From BJHQ01 sp964654285 (GTDB lineage Bacteria; Planctomycetota; UBA11346), in contig CAZZJC010000002.1 of the NCBI GenBank assembly GCA_964654285.1, positions 124,001 to 188,000 of the forward strand: 64,000 bases of DNA, read 5' to 3'. Position 1 is the first letter of the stretch; each line of letters begins with the position of its first letter. The position numbers were made by a program, and so were the translations under genes. Below, in pieces: positions 24,703 to 33,512 of this stretch. Under the pieces are notes generated by a model that had not been told where the DNA came from, made no database searches, and was given only the letters and a program-made list of their open reading frames with translations.

Positions 24703-27384
24703 ATGTCCGTGCCGGTGCTGTCACTCAAGACCGACGACCAGATCGATCCCCTCGGCCTGGACCATCCCCCGAGTCTGTCCTGGCGCATGAACGCATCCCG
24801 GCGCGGTGCGCGGCAGTCGGCCTGGAGCCTGCGTGCGGCCTCCAGTCCCGCCATCCTCGCCGCTGGCGGTGGCGATCTCTGGGACAGCGGCTGGATCGAA
24901 GGGGCCGACAGCCAGCGCATCCCATATGGCGGATCCGCGCTTGGCGCCCGGCAGCAGGCCTTCTGGACGGTCGCGATCCGCGATGAATGCGGCGATACCA
25001 TCGCCGCCGCGACGCCTGCCCGTTTCGAAATGGGCCTGCCACGGCGCCAGGACTGGTCCGCGCGATGGATCAGCGCGCCCTGGGCCGGTACGCGCGGCGA
25101 AAGCGCGCCCTGTCCGCACCTGCGCAAGCCGTTCAACCTGGGAAGACCAGTCGTTTCGGCGCGCCTCTACATCACCGCCCTCGGTCTGTACGAAGCCTGG
25201 ATCAACGGCCGGCGCATCGGTGACGAGGTGCTCAATCCCGGCTGGACCGACTTCCGCAAGCGCGTGCGCTACCGCACCTACGATGTCACCAGCCTGCTCG
25301 GGTCGGGGGCGAATGTGCTCGGCGTCGTCCTCGGAGACGGCTGGTACTGCGGCCATCTCGAAAAACGCCAGCGCCAGCTCTATGGTGAACGCCCGCTGCT
25401 GCTGGCCCAGCTCGAGATCCGCCATCCCGACGGTGCCACGACGCTGGTCGCCAGCGATGGCACCTGGCGCGCCGCGCGTGGAGGGATCCTCGCCGGCGAC
25501 CTGATCATGGGCGAACGCCACGACGACCGCCTCGCCCTGCCCGGCTGGAGCACCGCTGCTTTCAGCGAATCCGCCTGGGATGCCGTGCTCGTCCAGCCGG
25601 ATCCCGGCATCATCGTCGAGGCGCCGCGCGGCCCCATGCCCAAGGAGCATGAGATCGTGCCGGCGGTCACCGGGCCGACCCGCGATCCCGGGGGCAACTG
25701 GATCTACGATCTCGGCCAGAACCTCGCCGGCCATGTCCGTCTCGATCTCGATCACGCCCTGCCGGTCGGTACCACGCTGCGCCTGCGTCATGGTGAAATG
25801 CTGGAATCGGATGGCCGGCTGCATCTGGCGAACCTGCGCACCGCCAAGGCCACCGACCATTGGACCAGCGATGGCAGCACACCGGCCTGGCAGCCTCGTT
25901 TCACCAGCCACGGCTTCCGCTACGTCGAGCTGGGCGGCATCGACCAGCCGCCTCCGCGCCAGGCGGTGGCGGGGGTGGTGGTGCATTCTGCCATGGAACG
26001 CACCGGGCATTTCAGCTGCTCCGACCCGCTCCTCAACCGTCTGCATGAAAACATCGTCTGGGGCCTCAAGGGCAACTTCCTCGACGTGCCCACCGACTGC
26101 CCGCAGCGCGACGAGCGCCTGGGCTGGATGGGCGATGCCCAGGTCTTCGCGCCCACCGCGGCGTACCTCTTCGATGTTCGCGGCTTCTTCGCCAAATGGC
26201 TGCAGGACGTGCGCGACGCCCAGTACGCCGACGGCAGCGTGCCTTGCCTGGTGCCCAATTCCCACCTGCCCGGCACGTGGCCGGACGGCGGTCCCGGCTG
26301 GTCCGACGCCATCGTGATCTGCGCCTGGGAGGTCTTCCGCGCCAGCGGCGACACCCGGATCCTGTCCGACCACTGGGAGGCGATGGAGCGCTGGATGGGC
26401 TGGCTCGCATCGGACGCGCACGGTCACCTGCGCGGCGAACCCCATTCGCAGGTGCGGTCGTTCGGCGACTGGTGCGCCCTCGACGGTTCCCCCGGCAAGC
26501 AGGGCGGCACCTCGTTCCAGCTCATCGGCACCGCCTATTACGCCCACGTGGCTGATCTCATGGCGCGCAGCGCGGTCGTGCTCGGCCGCTCGGCAGACGC
26601 CGCACGCTATGCCGACCTCTGCCAACGCGTCGTCGCCGCCTTCCAGGCGCGCTTCCTCGGCGCCGATGGGCGTCTGACCGAGACGCCGACCCAGACCGCG
26701 TACACCCTGGCGCTGCGTTTCGGCCTGATCCCCGTCCAGCTGCGAGTCGCCGCGCTCGACGCGCTGGAGGCCGACCTGCGCACGCGTGGCTGCATGTCGA
26801 CCGGTTTCCTCGGCACGCCGCACCTGCTGCATGTGCTCAGCGACGGCGACCGGCTCGACACCGCGTATGCGCTGTTGACCCGGCGCGAGTTCCCATCCTG
26901 GCTGTATTCGGTGACCCAGGGCGCGACCACGATCTGGGAACGCTGGGACGCCTGGACGCGCGAGACGGGCTTCCAGAACCCGGAGATGAACTCCTTCAAT
27001 CATTACGCCTTCGGCGCGGTCGGCGAGTGGCTCTACCGTGTGGTCGCCGGCATCGCCCCGGCCGAACCCGGCTACCGCCGCATCCACCTCGAACCCCGCC
27101 CAGGAGGGGGGCTCACCGAGGCCGCCGCCAGCGTGACCACCGGCCACGGCACCATCGAGAGCCGTTGGAAGATCGTCGGGAAAACCTGGGGATGGAACGT
27201 CGTCGTGCCGCCCAACACCACCGCCACGGCGGTGCTGCCGACCACCGCAGCCGCTGGCGTGCGTGAAGGCGGCAAGGGCCTGGATCAGAGCCAGGGGATC
27301 GCGGTCCAGGCCCGGGTCGGCAATCGGATCCGGTTGGAGCTCCAACCCGGATCGTATGGCTTCACGGTGCCGTGGGTCGCCTGA
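24703..27384 (+). CDS. Alpha-L-rhamnosidase, GH78 family
   Basis: An 893-residue glycoside hydrolase. The N-terminal beta domains (about 1-330) include YITALGLYEAWINGRRIG, cut here by its typical LGDGWY continuation. The catalytic (alpha/alpha)6 barrel carries the GH78 hallmark DVPTDCPQRDERLGWMGD (about 460-480), with the general-acid region and TIWERWDAW further on. A C-terminal beta domain closes the protein. No signal peptide is visible, so it acts in the cytoplasm on imported rhamnosides or is exported by another route. It follows the kinase/isomerase pair by 66 bases and fits a plant- or algal-glycan use cluster. Confidence 0.93.
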   Translation: MSVPVLSLKTDDQIDPLGLDHPPSLSWRMNASRRGARQSAWSLRAASSPAILAAGGGDLWDSGWIEGADSQRIPYGGSALGARQQAFWTVAIRDECGDTIAAATPARFEMGLPRRQDWSARWISAPWAGTRGESAPCPHLRKPFNLGRPVVSARLYITALGLYEAWINGRRIGDEVLNPGWTDFRKRVRYRTYDVTSLLGSGANVLGVVLGDGWYCGHLEKRQRQLYGERPLLLAQLEIRHPDGATTLVASDGTWRAARGGILAGDLIMGERHDDRLALPGWSTAAFSESAWDAVLVQPDPGIIVEAPRGPMPKEHEIVPAVTGPTRDPGGNWIYDLGQNLAGHVRLDLDHALPVGTTLRLRHGEMLESDGRLHLANLRTAKATDHWTSDGSTPAWQPRFTSHGFRYVELGGIDQPPPRQAVAGVVVHSAMERTGHFSCSDPLLNRLHENIVWGLKGNFLDVPTDCPQRDERLGWMGDAQVFAPTAAYLFDVRGFFAKWLQDVRDAQYADGSVPCLVPNSHLPGTWPDGGPGWSDAIVICAWEVFRASGDTRILSDHWEAMERWMGWLASDAHGHLRGEPHSQVRSFGDWCALDGSPGKQGGTSFQLIGTAYYAHVADLMARSAVVLGRSADAARYADLCQRVVAAFQARFLGADGRLTETPTQTAYTLALRFGLIPVQLRVAALDALEADLRTRGCMSTGFLGTPHLLHVLSDGDRLDTAYALLTRREFPSWLYSVTQGATTIWERWDAWTRETGFQNPEMNSFNHYAFGAVGEWLYRVVAGIAPAEPGYRRIHLEPRPGGGLTEAAASVTTGHGTIESRWKIVGKTWGWNVVVPPNTTATAVLPTTAAAGVREGGKGLDQSQGIAVQARVGNRIRLELQPGSYGFTVPWVA

Positions 27385-27406
27385 GGCGCTGAATACCGGA
27401 ATGAGA

Positions 27407-27655
27407 TCAGAGATTCACCACGTTGGTGATCGCCTGGTGGATCGCCTTGGCTCCGCCGTAGGTCACCACCTTCCAGCGCGCCGAGTCGCGGATGAGCAGC
27501 ACGCTGCCGGAGCGGACCTGGTGCAGGCGGAAGGTCTGCTCGATGTCATCGCGCAGCGCCTGCGGGAGCGTTCCGTGCACCGTCGTCCGACCCTGGCGCA
27601 CGGTCAGCGCCACGTCCGCGGCATGGACCAGCCTGAGGATCCGGAGCAGCATCAT
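27407..27655 (-). CDS. Small protein, possibly DUF3634-like
   Basis: An 82-residue protein. I used the first of two adjacent ATGs (27655), because the longer frame to 27793 is Pro/Cys-rich and runs into the divergent esterase leader. The pattern of a basic/hydrophobic start, LTVRQGRTTVHGTLP and a C-terminal INNVV-like ending (ITNVVNL) recalls DUF3634 proteins, which are small and uncharacterised. It converges on the GH78 gene with 22 bases between stops. The family assignment is from memory of the pattern and is weak. Confidence 0.45.
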   Translation of the reverse strand: MMLLRILRLVHAADVALTVRQGRTTVHGTLPQALRDDIEQTFRLHQVRSGSVLLIRDSARWKVVTYGGAKAIHQAITNVVNL

Positions 27656-27817
27656 GATCGTCCTGACTGCGGTCGCGTGCAGAGGATCCGCACCCAGGAT
27701 CAGGGATCCAGCCCCCGGATCCGCGCACGGATGCCCGGCTGGCGGCAGAAATGGATCGCCGCATTCGCACGGGAGATTGCCGCAAACGATCACGACCGCC
27801 GGCCGTAGGAACCGGCC

Positions 27818-29428
27818 ATGATCCGATCCGTTCGCTGGCTTACCGTCGTGCTCGCCCTGGCGGGATTGTCCGCCTCGGATCTCTACCAGTACGAGTCCGC
27901 GATCCCGGCCAATCCGGCGGATCCCAGGAGCAAGCCGGGCACGGCCTGGTTGTGGATCCCGCCCGAGGCCCCGCGCATCCGCGGCCTGCTGCTCGGTGGC
28001 TGGCAGGATTTCGTCGATTCAGAGATCATCCGTTCGGCCTGCGCCTCGGTCGGGATCGGCATCCTCATCGGTGCGCGGATCGACATCGGTGACAACCTGG
28101 TGGTCAGCGGTCACGACCAGTTCGAGGCCACGCTCACGGATCTGGCGCAGCAGAGCGGCCACCCTGAACTGCTCCGGGTCCCGTTCATGCCCTATGGCTG
28201 GTCCGCCGGCACGGTCTGGTCGACCCGGTTCGCCTTCGCCTTCCCCGAGCGCTGCTTCGCGGCGATGACGTTCAAGGGCGGTTTCTGCGTGTCGGCCAGC
28301 GTGCCGCCGCCGGGAACCGACACGAGCCGGGTGTCGCACCTGCCGTGGCTGCACATCCAGGGCCAGTTCGAGGAGTTCGGCCCCGGCCCGTCCGGGGTGC
28401 TGCGCGACCACGAGGACCGCACCACCGGCTGGAACCTGGCCAACACCGACCACCCGGCCTTCCGCGCCGCCAATCCCGATCTGCTCATCGGCCTGATCGT
28501 CGATGCGGGTGCGACCCACATGGGGTGGAACGACCGATTGTATCCGCTGGTCGCCGCCTTCATCACCGCCTCGGCCCGCCTGCGTCTGCCGGCAGACGAC
28601 GCAGGCGCCTTGCGTGCCGTGCAGCCCGCCGACGGCTTCCTGATGGACAAGGAACTCGCCGCCCCCCGTTTCCCCATCGCTCCGGCCAAGGAATACACCG
28701 GCAAGCCTGGTGAGGCCCATTGGTATCCCGATCGGGGCCTGGCCGGATCCGCCGCCGCCCTCCACCGCAACCTGTTCAAGAAACCGCAGTACGTCACCCT
28801 GATCGATCCCAAGGGTGCGCCGCTCGACGTCGGCCATGACATGCGCTTCAGGTGGACCCCGGTGTTCACCGGGGCGGACACCTTCGCGGTCAAGCCGGGC
28901 TTCAACACGGTCTTCGTCCCGAAGAAGTACCCACCCCAGGAAGGTCCGATCGGGCACGCGCCAGGTCCCGTCCTCGCCCGGCCCGCCAACGGATGCCTGG
29001 AACAGATCGATGCCACCAGCTTCCGCCTGGGCTGGTCCCCCCGCCGCAGTCAGGGCTGGATCAGCGTCTACCATCCCGGCGACGATCAGTTCCGGTATGC
29101 GGAGCAGATCGTGATGCCTCGGATCCAGGCCTCAGCCGGCAGCCCGCAGACCATCGCCTTCGCCCCGCCAACGTCAGCGACCGCCGCATCCATGCCGCTG
29201 AACCTGACGGCCACCTCCAGTTCCGGTCTGCCCGTCCGGTTCACGGTCGTCAGCGGTCCGGCCAGGATCGTCGCTGGGAATCGCCTCGAATTGGCGGAGG
29301 TGCCGCGCGGCGCCCCCCGCCCGCTGCGGATCAAGGTCGCCGCCTGGCAACTGGGCAGCCGGGTCGCCCCGTTGATCGCCGCCGCCGAACCGGTGGTGGC
29401 GGAGATCCGGGTGCAGGAGGCGCCCTGA
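27818..29428 (+). CDS. Secreted alpha/beta-hydrolase (esterase/PHB-depolymerase-like)
   Basis: A 536-residue exported protein with a signal peptide (residues 1-19). The first 250 residues form an alpha/beta-hydrolase: the nucleophile elbow is GWSAG (PYGWSAGTVW), and a candidate catalytic His sits in GATHMGW. The C-terminal half is beta-rich, ending with two fibronectin- or cadherin-like stretches (SGLPVRFTVVSGPA). TAGGAA lies six bases before the ATG, consistent with a leaderless start. It may deacylate a polysaccharide, given its GH78 neighbour, but the substrate is inference. Confidence 0.75.
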   Translation: MIRSVRWLTVVLALAGLSASDLYQYESAIPANPADPRSKPGTAWLWIPPEAPRIRGLLLGGWQDFVDSEIIRSACASVGIGILIGARIDIGDNLVVSGHDQFEATLTDLAQQSGHPELLRVPFMPYGWSAGTVWSTRFAFAFPERCFAAMTFKGGFCVSASVPPPGTDTSRVSHLPWLHIQGQFEEFGPGPSGVLRDHEDRTTGWNLANTDHPAFRAANPDLLIGLIVDAGATHMGWNDRLYPLVAAFITASARLRLPADDAGALRAVQPADGFLMDKELAAPRFPIAPAKEYTGKPGEAHWYPDRGLAGSAAALHRNLFKKPQYVTLIDPKGAPLDVGHDMRFRWTPVFTGADTFAVKPGFNTVFVPKKYPPQEGPIGHAPGPVLARPANGCLEQIDATSFRLGWSPRRSQGWISVYHPGDDQFRYAEQIVMPRIQASAGSPQTIAFAPPTSATAASMPLNLTATSSSGLPVRFTVVSGPARIVAGNRLELAEVPRGAPRPLRIKVAAWQLGSRVAPLIAAAEPVVAEIRVQEAP

Positions 29429-29478
29429 ACAGAGTCAATGCTCATCGTTTAGGGATGTGAAATTGGATAAGCGGTTTT

Positions 29479-30027
29479 TCATAGGGAGAGCAATTCCCTG
29501 ATCGCCTTCGCTCCGGCACACGGCGACAAGTGCTCAGGTCTGGGGTTTTTTCCGAGAATCACCAAGCCGGTGACGATGCCGCCCGCAATCATCGGGATTC
29601 CGGCCCAGGGAAAGCGAGCGTTCAGGGTGCCACGAGCCATCAATGCCAACAGGGTTACGACCATGAATACGGCGGCGAAACCACCCAGCGATAGCACGAA
29701 CCATCCGATCCATCGCCATGCCTGGCTGCCGACCTGGACCACGCAGGTAGGGGGCACCTTTGCCAGCAGATGGCAGATGAATTCCGTCAGTTCCCATCGT
29801 CGGTTTTCAATGGGCTTGCCCCATTCGACAGCTGTCTTGCTACCAAGCTCCAATGTTCGGTTGGCGGTACGTATCCGTGCAATCAGGGATCCGTCGTAGC
29901 GCTGTTAGACCACCACCCGAGTGATTTCATCGATCTTATGGCCGATTTCATTGCGAAACAGTTGGCCATTCGCTATCTCGTAGCGAGTCCACCGCGAAAA
30001 TCCGCTGAACTTGGTCTGGTAGAGCAT
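29479..30027 (-). pseudogene. Membrane-protein gene interrupted by one in-frame TAA
   Basis: Reading from ATG 30027, 40 codons (MLYQTKFSGF ... EITRVVV) end at TAA 29907-29905. The same frame then continues without another stop as QRYDGSLIARI ... through two transmembrane helices (around WFVLSLGGFAAVFMVV and IPMIAGGIVTGLVIL) to 29479. The two halves read as one protein of about 182 residues: a soluble beta-rich N-terminus, then two helices. The frame is open further upstream of 30027, so a non-ATG start is possible. Either a point nonsense mutation killed the gene, the stop is read through, or the second half restarts at a TTG (29853). Lower GC than its neighbours. Family unknown. Confidence 0.7.
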
Positions 30028-30089
30028 CGCAGGCGAGACTGACGGAACCTGAGGCGGATACAACTCTTCTGAAGAGCAGGAGGCGGATT

Positions 30090-31292
30090 CTATTCCAGTG
30101 CGGCGTCGATCTCGACCGGCGCGTCGTAGTCCACGCCCTCGACCTCGAAGCCGAAGAGCTGGCGGAACTCGCGCTTGAAGGCGGCGTAGTCGCTGAGCGT
30201 CGCCAGGTTGCCGCTGTCGATCTGGTCCCAGAGCGCGGCGACCTCGGCCTGCACCACCGGATCGAGTTCGAGGTCGTCGAGGCGGATGCGGCCCTGCTCA
30301 TCCAGGAGGGGCGATCGGCCGGGGCCGATGTGTTCACGGAAGAGGCGGATGATCTGTTCGCAGGTGCCTTCGTGCGTGCCCTTGGTCTTCATCACGCGGT
30401 AGAGCATGCTGATGTAGAGTGGTACGACCGGGATGGCGCTCGCGGCCTGGGTGACCAGGGCCTTGTTGACGCTGACCCAGGCGCCGCCGCCAAGGGTCGC
30501 GCGCAAATGGTAGTCGAGGCGGTGCGCGGTCGTTTCCAGGTGGTCCTTGGCGCGGCCGATGGTGCCGGCGCGGTAGATCGGATGGGTGACGCGCGGCCCG
30601 ATGTAGCTGTAGGCGACGGTGCGGAAGCCCGGCGCGAGCAGCCCGGCGTGGCGCAGGGCCTCGACCCAGTAGGCCCAGTCCTCGCCGCCCATGACCTTCA
30701 CCGTGGCGGCGATCTCGGCCTCGCTCGCGGGCAGCACGTTGGCGCTGACCACCTGGTCGGTCTCCAGGTTCACGCTCTTCGACTGGTAGGCCACGTCGAT
30801 CGGCTTGAGCACGCTGGCGAAGGTGTGGCCGGTGGTCGGGTCGGTGCGGCGCGGGCTGGCGATGGAATAGACCAGGGTGTCGACCTTGCCGAAGCGCTCC
30901 TTGAGCGTGGCGATCGCCTGCTGCTTCATCGCGGTGGAGAAGGCATCGCCGTTGTGGGTGACGATCGTCCGCCCCTCGGCCTTGGCGAGGCGGTGGACCT
31001 CGGCGAGGTTGTACCAGCCGGCCGATCCGGTGCGTTCCTTGCCCGGCTCGGGCGGCCGCTCGAAGCAGAGGTTGAGCGCCTTCGCGCCGTGACCGAACAC
31101 TGCCGCGATGAGCGACGCCAGGCCATAGCCCGCGCTGCCGCCGATCACCACCACGTTGCCCAGCCCGGTGCCCGGGATCGCCGCCTTGGTCTGCTTGACC
31201 ATCCGCTGCACGTTCAGCGCACAGCCGGCCGGATGCGCGTTGAGCACGAGAAAGCTGCGGGAAATCGGGGCTTTGATGACGGCCTGGGGCAT
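30090..31292 (-). CDS. fabV: trans-2-enoyl-CoA/ACP reductase (NADH)
   Basis: A 400-residue enzyme that reduces trans-2-enoyl thioesters with NADH, in fatty-acid synthesis or crotonyl-CoA reduction. The nucleotide loop is VVIGGSAGYGLAS and the hallmark Y-x8-K active site is Y240 to K249 (YRAGTIGRAK). Length equals the family norm of about 400. ATG 31292 has GAGG about ten bases upstream; the longer frame to 31424 is unconserved. It diverges from the etf/acyl-CoA dehydrogenase operon, so opposite steps of acyl-CoA metabolism share one intergenic region. TTGGCA and TATGCC with an 18-base gap precede it on the minus strand. Confidence 0.96.
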   Translation of the reverse strand: MPQAVIKAPISRSFLVLNAHPAGCALNVQRMVKQTKAAIPGTGLGNVVVIGGSAGYGLASLIAAVFGHGAKALNLCFERPPEPGKERTGSAGWYNLAEVHRLAKAEGRTIVTHNGDAFSTAMKQQAIATLKERFGKVDTLVYSIASPRRTDPTTGHTFASVLKPIDVAYQSKSVNLETDQVVSANVLPASEAEIAATVKVMGGEDWAYWVEALRHAGLLAPGFRTVAYSYIGPRVTHPIYRAGTIGRAKDHLETTAHRLDYHLRATLGGGAWVSVNKALVTQAASAIPVVPLYISMLYRVMKTKGTHEGTCEQIIRLFREHIGPGRSPLLDEQGRIRLDDLELDPVVQAEVAALWDQIDSGNLATLSDYAAFKREFRQLFGFEVEGVDYDAPVEIDAALE

Positions 31293-31439
31293 GGGGGGAA
31301 CCTCGCTGGGAAGGGCATAGTCGCGCGGATCCCGGCATGCCAAGGGGAAAGGCTGGGAAACTCCGCAGGACCCAGATGCGGTCGTTTGACCCAAGGTGCG
31401 CTGCTGCACGCATGGGTTCCGCACCGTCTACGCGACCCG

Positions 31440-31468
31440 TTGACGCTCAGGCGCAGGTTGTCTAGGGT
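31440..31468 (+). promoter_or_regulatory. Probable promoter of etfB-etfA-acd
   Basis: TTGACG (31440-31445), 17 bases, TAGGGT (31463-31468). This is the best-spaced sigma-70-like pair in the fabV/etfB intergenic region. It gives a leader of about 55 bases before etfB, which has GAGGT ahead of its ATG. Confidence 0.55.
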
Positions 31469-31530
31469 GCGCCCTCCCCCATTCGAGCCGGCTTTCCCGG
31501 GCCGGCCGTCCCAGCGCGCGAGGTCACCCG

Positions 31531-32436
31531 ATGCTCAAGATGGTAGTCCTGGCCAAGCAAGTTCCCGACACCAAGCACGTGGTCGGCGAGGTCATCAAGC
31601 CCGACGGCACCCTGAATCGCGGCGCTTTGATGTCGATCTTCAACCCCGAAGACCTGAATGCGCTCGAACTCGCGCTCCAGATCAAGGATCGCGTCGGCGG
31701 CCACATCACGGTGCTCACCATGGGGCCGTCCACCGCAGCCACGTTGCTGCGCGATGCCCTGTCGCGCGGGGCCGACGCCGCCGTGCTGATCAGCGACAAG
31801 GCCTTCGCCGGATCCGACACCCTGGCCACCTCCGTCGCGCTCGCGGCGGCGGTGCGCAAGATCGCCCCGGTCGACGTGGTGCTCGGTGGCCGCCAGGCGA
31901 TCGACGGCGATACCGCCCAGGTCGGGCCGCAGACGGCGGAAAAGCTCGGCTGGCCCCAGATCACCTACGTCGAGGCCATCCGCGACATCAGCAACCAGCG
32001 CATCGGCGTCTTCCGCCGCCTCGGCCGCCATGCCGAGCACATCGAGATCCGCCTGCCGGTGCTGCTTACCGTGACCTCGGACACCAGCGAACCGCGCCCG
32101 CCGCGCGTGCGCCGGCTGCTCAAGTTCAACCGCGCCCGCACCGTCTTCGAGATCCGCGCCGAACTGGTCGCGGCCAAGACTCCGGCCGACCAGCTTGAGG
32201 CCAAGGTCGCCGAGCAGGCCGCGCTGCTGAAAGCCGACGGCACCCTGATCCCGACCTGGACCGTCGACGATCTCGGCGTGCAGCCGTCGCTGGTCGGCCT
32301 CGAAGGATCGCCGACCAAGGTGAAACGCTGCGAAAACGTGATCCTCAAGACCGGCGAATACAAGAAGATCGAACCCACCGACGACGGTGCGCGCCAGCTC
32401 ATCGACGAACTCGTCCACGACCACATCCTGGGATAA
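31531..32436 (+). CDS. etfB: Electron transfer flavoprotein, beta subunit
   Basis: A 301-residue EtfB that binds AMP or FAD and passes electrons from acyl-CoA dehydrogenases. It begins MLKMVVLAKQVPDT, a typical EtfB start, with NPEDLNALELAL and the GGRQAIDGDTAQVGP loop that contacts the nucleotide. It is longer than mitochondrial-type EtfB (about 250), with a C-terminal extension that includes PTWTVDDLG. EtfA follows after three bases and an acyl-CoA dehydrogenase after that, so a complete dehydrogenase/ETF unit is co-transcribed. No ETF:quinone oxidoreductase is seen in the window. Confidence 0.95.
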   Translation: MLKMVVLAKQVPDTKHVVGEVIKPDGTLNRGALMSIFNPEDLNALELALQIKDRVGGHITVLTMGPSTAATLLRDALSRGADAAVLISDKAFAGSDTLATSVALAAAVRKIAPVDVVLGGRQAIDGDTAQVGPQTAEKLGWPQITYVEAIRDISNQRIGVFRRLGRHAEHIEIRLPVLLTVTSDTSEPRPPRVRRLLKFNRARTVFEIRAELVAAKTPADQLEAKVAEQAALLKADGTLIPTWTVDDLGVQPSLVGLEGSPTKVKRCENVILKTGEYKKIEPTDDGARQLIDELVHDHILG

Positions 32437-32439
32437 GCG

Positions 32440-33474
32440 ATGGAAACCCCAACCAACGAAAGCCGCACCGGCGACATCGCCCTCGTCGCCGAGCAGGACG
32501 ACGGCCAGCTCGTCCGCGTCTCGCTCGAACTCGCGTCCAAGGCGCGGGAACTCGCCGATCGCCTGAAGGTCCGCGTCACCGCCTTCCTGGTCGGTGGCGA
32601 GGGCACCACCGCCCACGCGGCCGAACTCGCGGCCTACGGCGTCGACCGGGTGATGATGGTCGAGGACCGCCGGCTGCGCCACTACGAGACGCGGCCCTAC
32701 GAAAAGCTCGTCCTGCGCATGATCAGGCAGTGCACGCCGCAGATCGTCATCTTCGGGGCGACTCCGGTCGGGCGCGACATCGCGCCGCGCATCGCCAGCG
32801 CCCTGCGCACCGGTCTGACCGCCGACTGCACCTCGCTCGAGATCGGCGAGCACACGATGCGCGGCAAGACCTGGAGCAACATCCTGATGCAGATCCGCCC
32901 GGCCTGGGGCGGCAACACCATCGCGACCATCGTTTCCCCTGAACACCAGCCGCAGATGGCGACCGTGCGCAGCGGCGTGATGAAGCTGCTGACGCCCGAC
33001 CGCAACCGGAAGTTCGAACTGGTGAAGCTCGCGCCGGAACTCGGCCCCGACGACTTCATCCATCAGGTGATCGAGCGCGTCAGCGCGGTGAAGAAGGTCG
33101 ACCTGACCACCGCCAACATCATCGTCGCCGGCGGCGCCGGCGTGGGCAGCAAGGACAACTTCAAGCTGATCTTCGATCTCGCGGACACCCTCGGCGGCAT
33201 GCCCGGCGCCAGCCGCGCGGCGGTCGACTTCGGCTACGTCGACCGCGACTACCAGGTCGGCCAGACCGGCACCACGGTGCGGCCGAAGCTGTACCTCGCC
33301 TGCGGCATCTCGGGCGCGATCCAGCACCGCGCCGGCATGAACGAGGCCAGCAAGATCGTGGCGATCAACAGCGATCCCACGGCGCCGATCTTCTCGATCG
33401 CGCACTACGGCATCGTCGGCGACCTGACCCAGGTCATCCCGCGCCTGATCAAGGCCTACCGGTCCGCCAAATAA
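32440..33474 (+). CDS. etfA: Electron transfer flavoprotein, alpha subunit
   Basis: A 344-residue EtfA. The N-terminal domain pairs with EtfB. The C-terminal FAD domain shows the signature GGAGVGSKDNF, then SRAAVDFGYVDRDYQVGQTG, CGISGAIQH and KIVAINSDPTAPIF, all diagnostic. It begins three bases after the etfB stop. FAD here would take electrons from the acyl-CoA dehydrogenase encoded next. Length is slightly above the usual 310-330. Whether the complex bifurcates electrons is not decidable by eye; no NADH-binding partner is adjacent except the divergent fabV. Confidence 0.95.
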   Translation: METPTNESRTGDIALVAEQDDGQLVRVSLELASKARELADRLKVRVTAFLVGGEGTTAHAAELAAYGVDRVMMVEDRRLRHYETRPYEKLVLRMIRQCTPQIVIFGATPVGRDIAPRIASALRTGLTADCTSLEIGEHTMRGKTWSNILMQIRPAWGGNTIATIVSPEHQPQMATVRSGVMKLLTPDRNRKFELVKLAPELGPDDFIHQVIERVSAVKKVDLTTANIIVAGGAGVGSKDNFKLIFDLADTLGGMPGASRAAVDFGYVDRDYQVGQTGTTVRPKLYLACGISGAIQHRAGMNEASKIVAINSDPTAPIFSIAHYGIVGDLTQVIPRLIKAYRSAK

Positions 33475-33512
33475 CCGGTCCGCGTCCTAACGGAACTGCC
33501 GAGACACCACCC

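Noticed and set aside
29770..30042. 90-codon plus-strand frame over the interrupted membrane gene
   Set aside because: No ribosome-binding site or domain; the minus strand gives a coherent protein apart from one stop.
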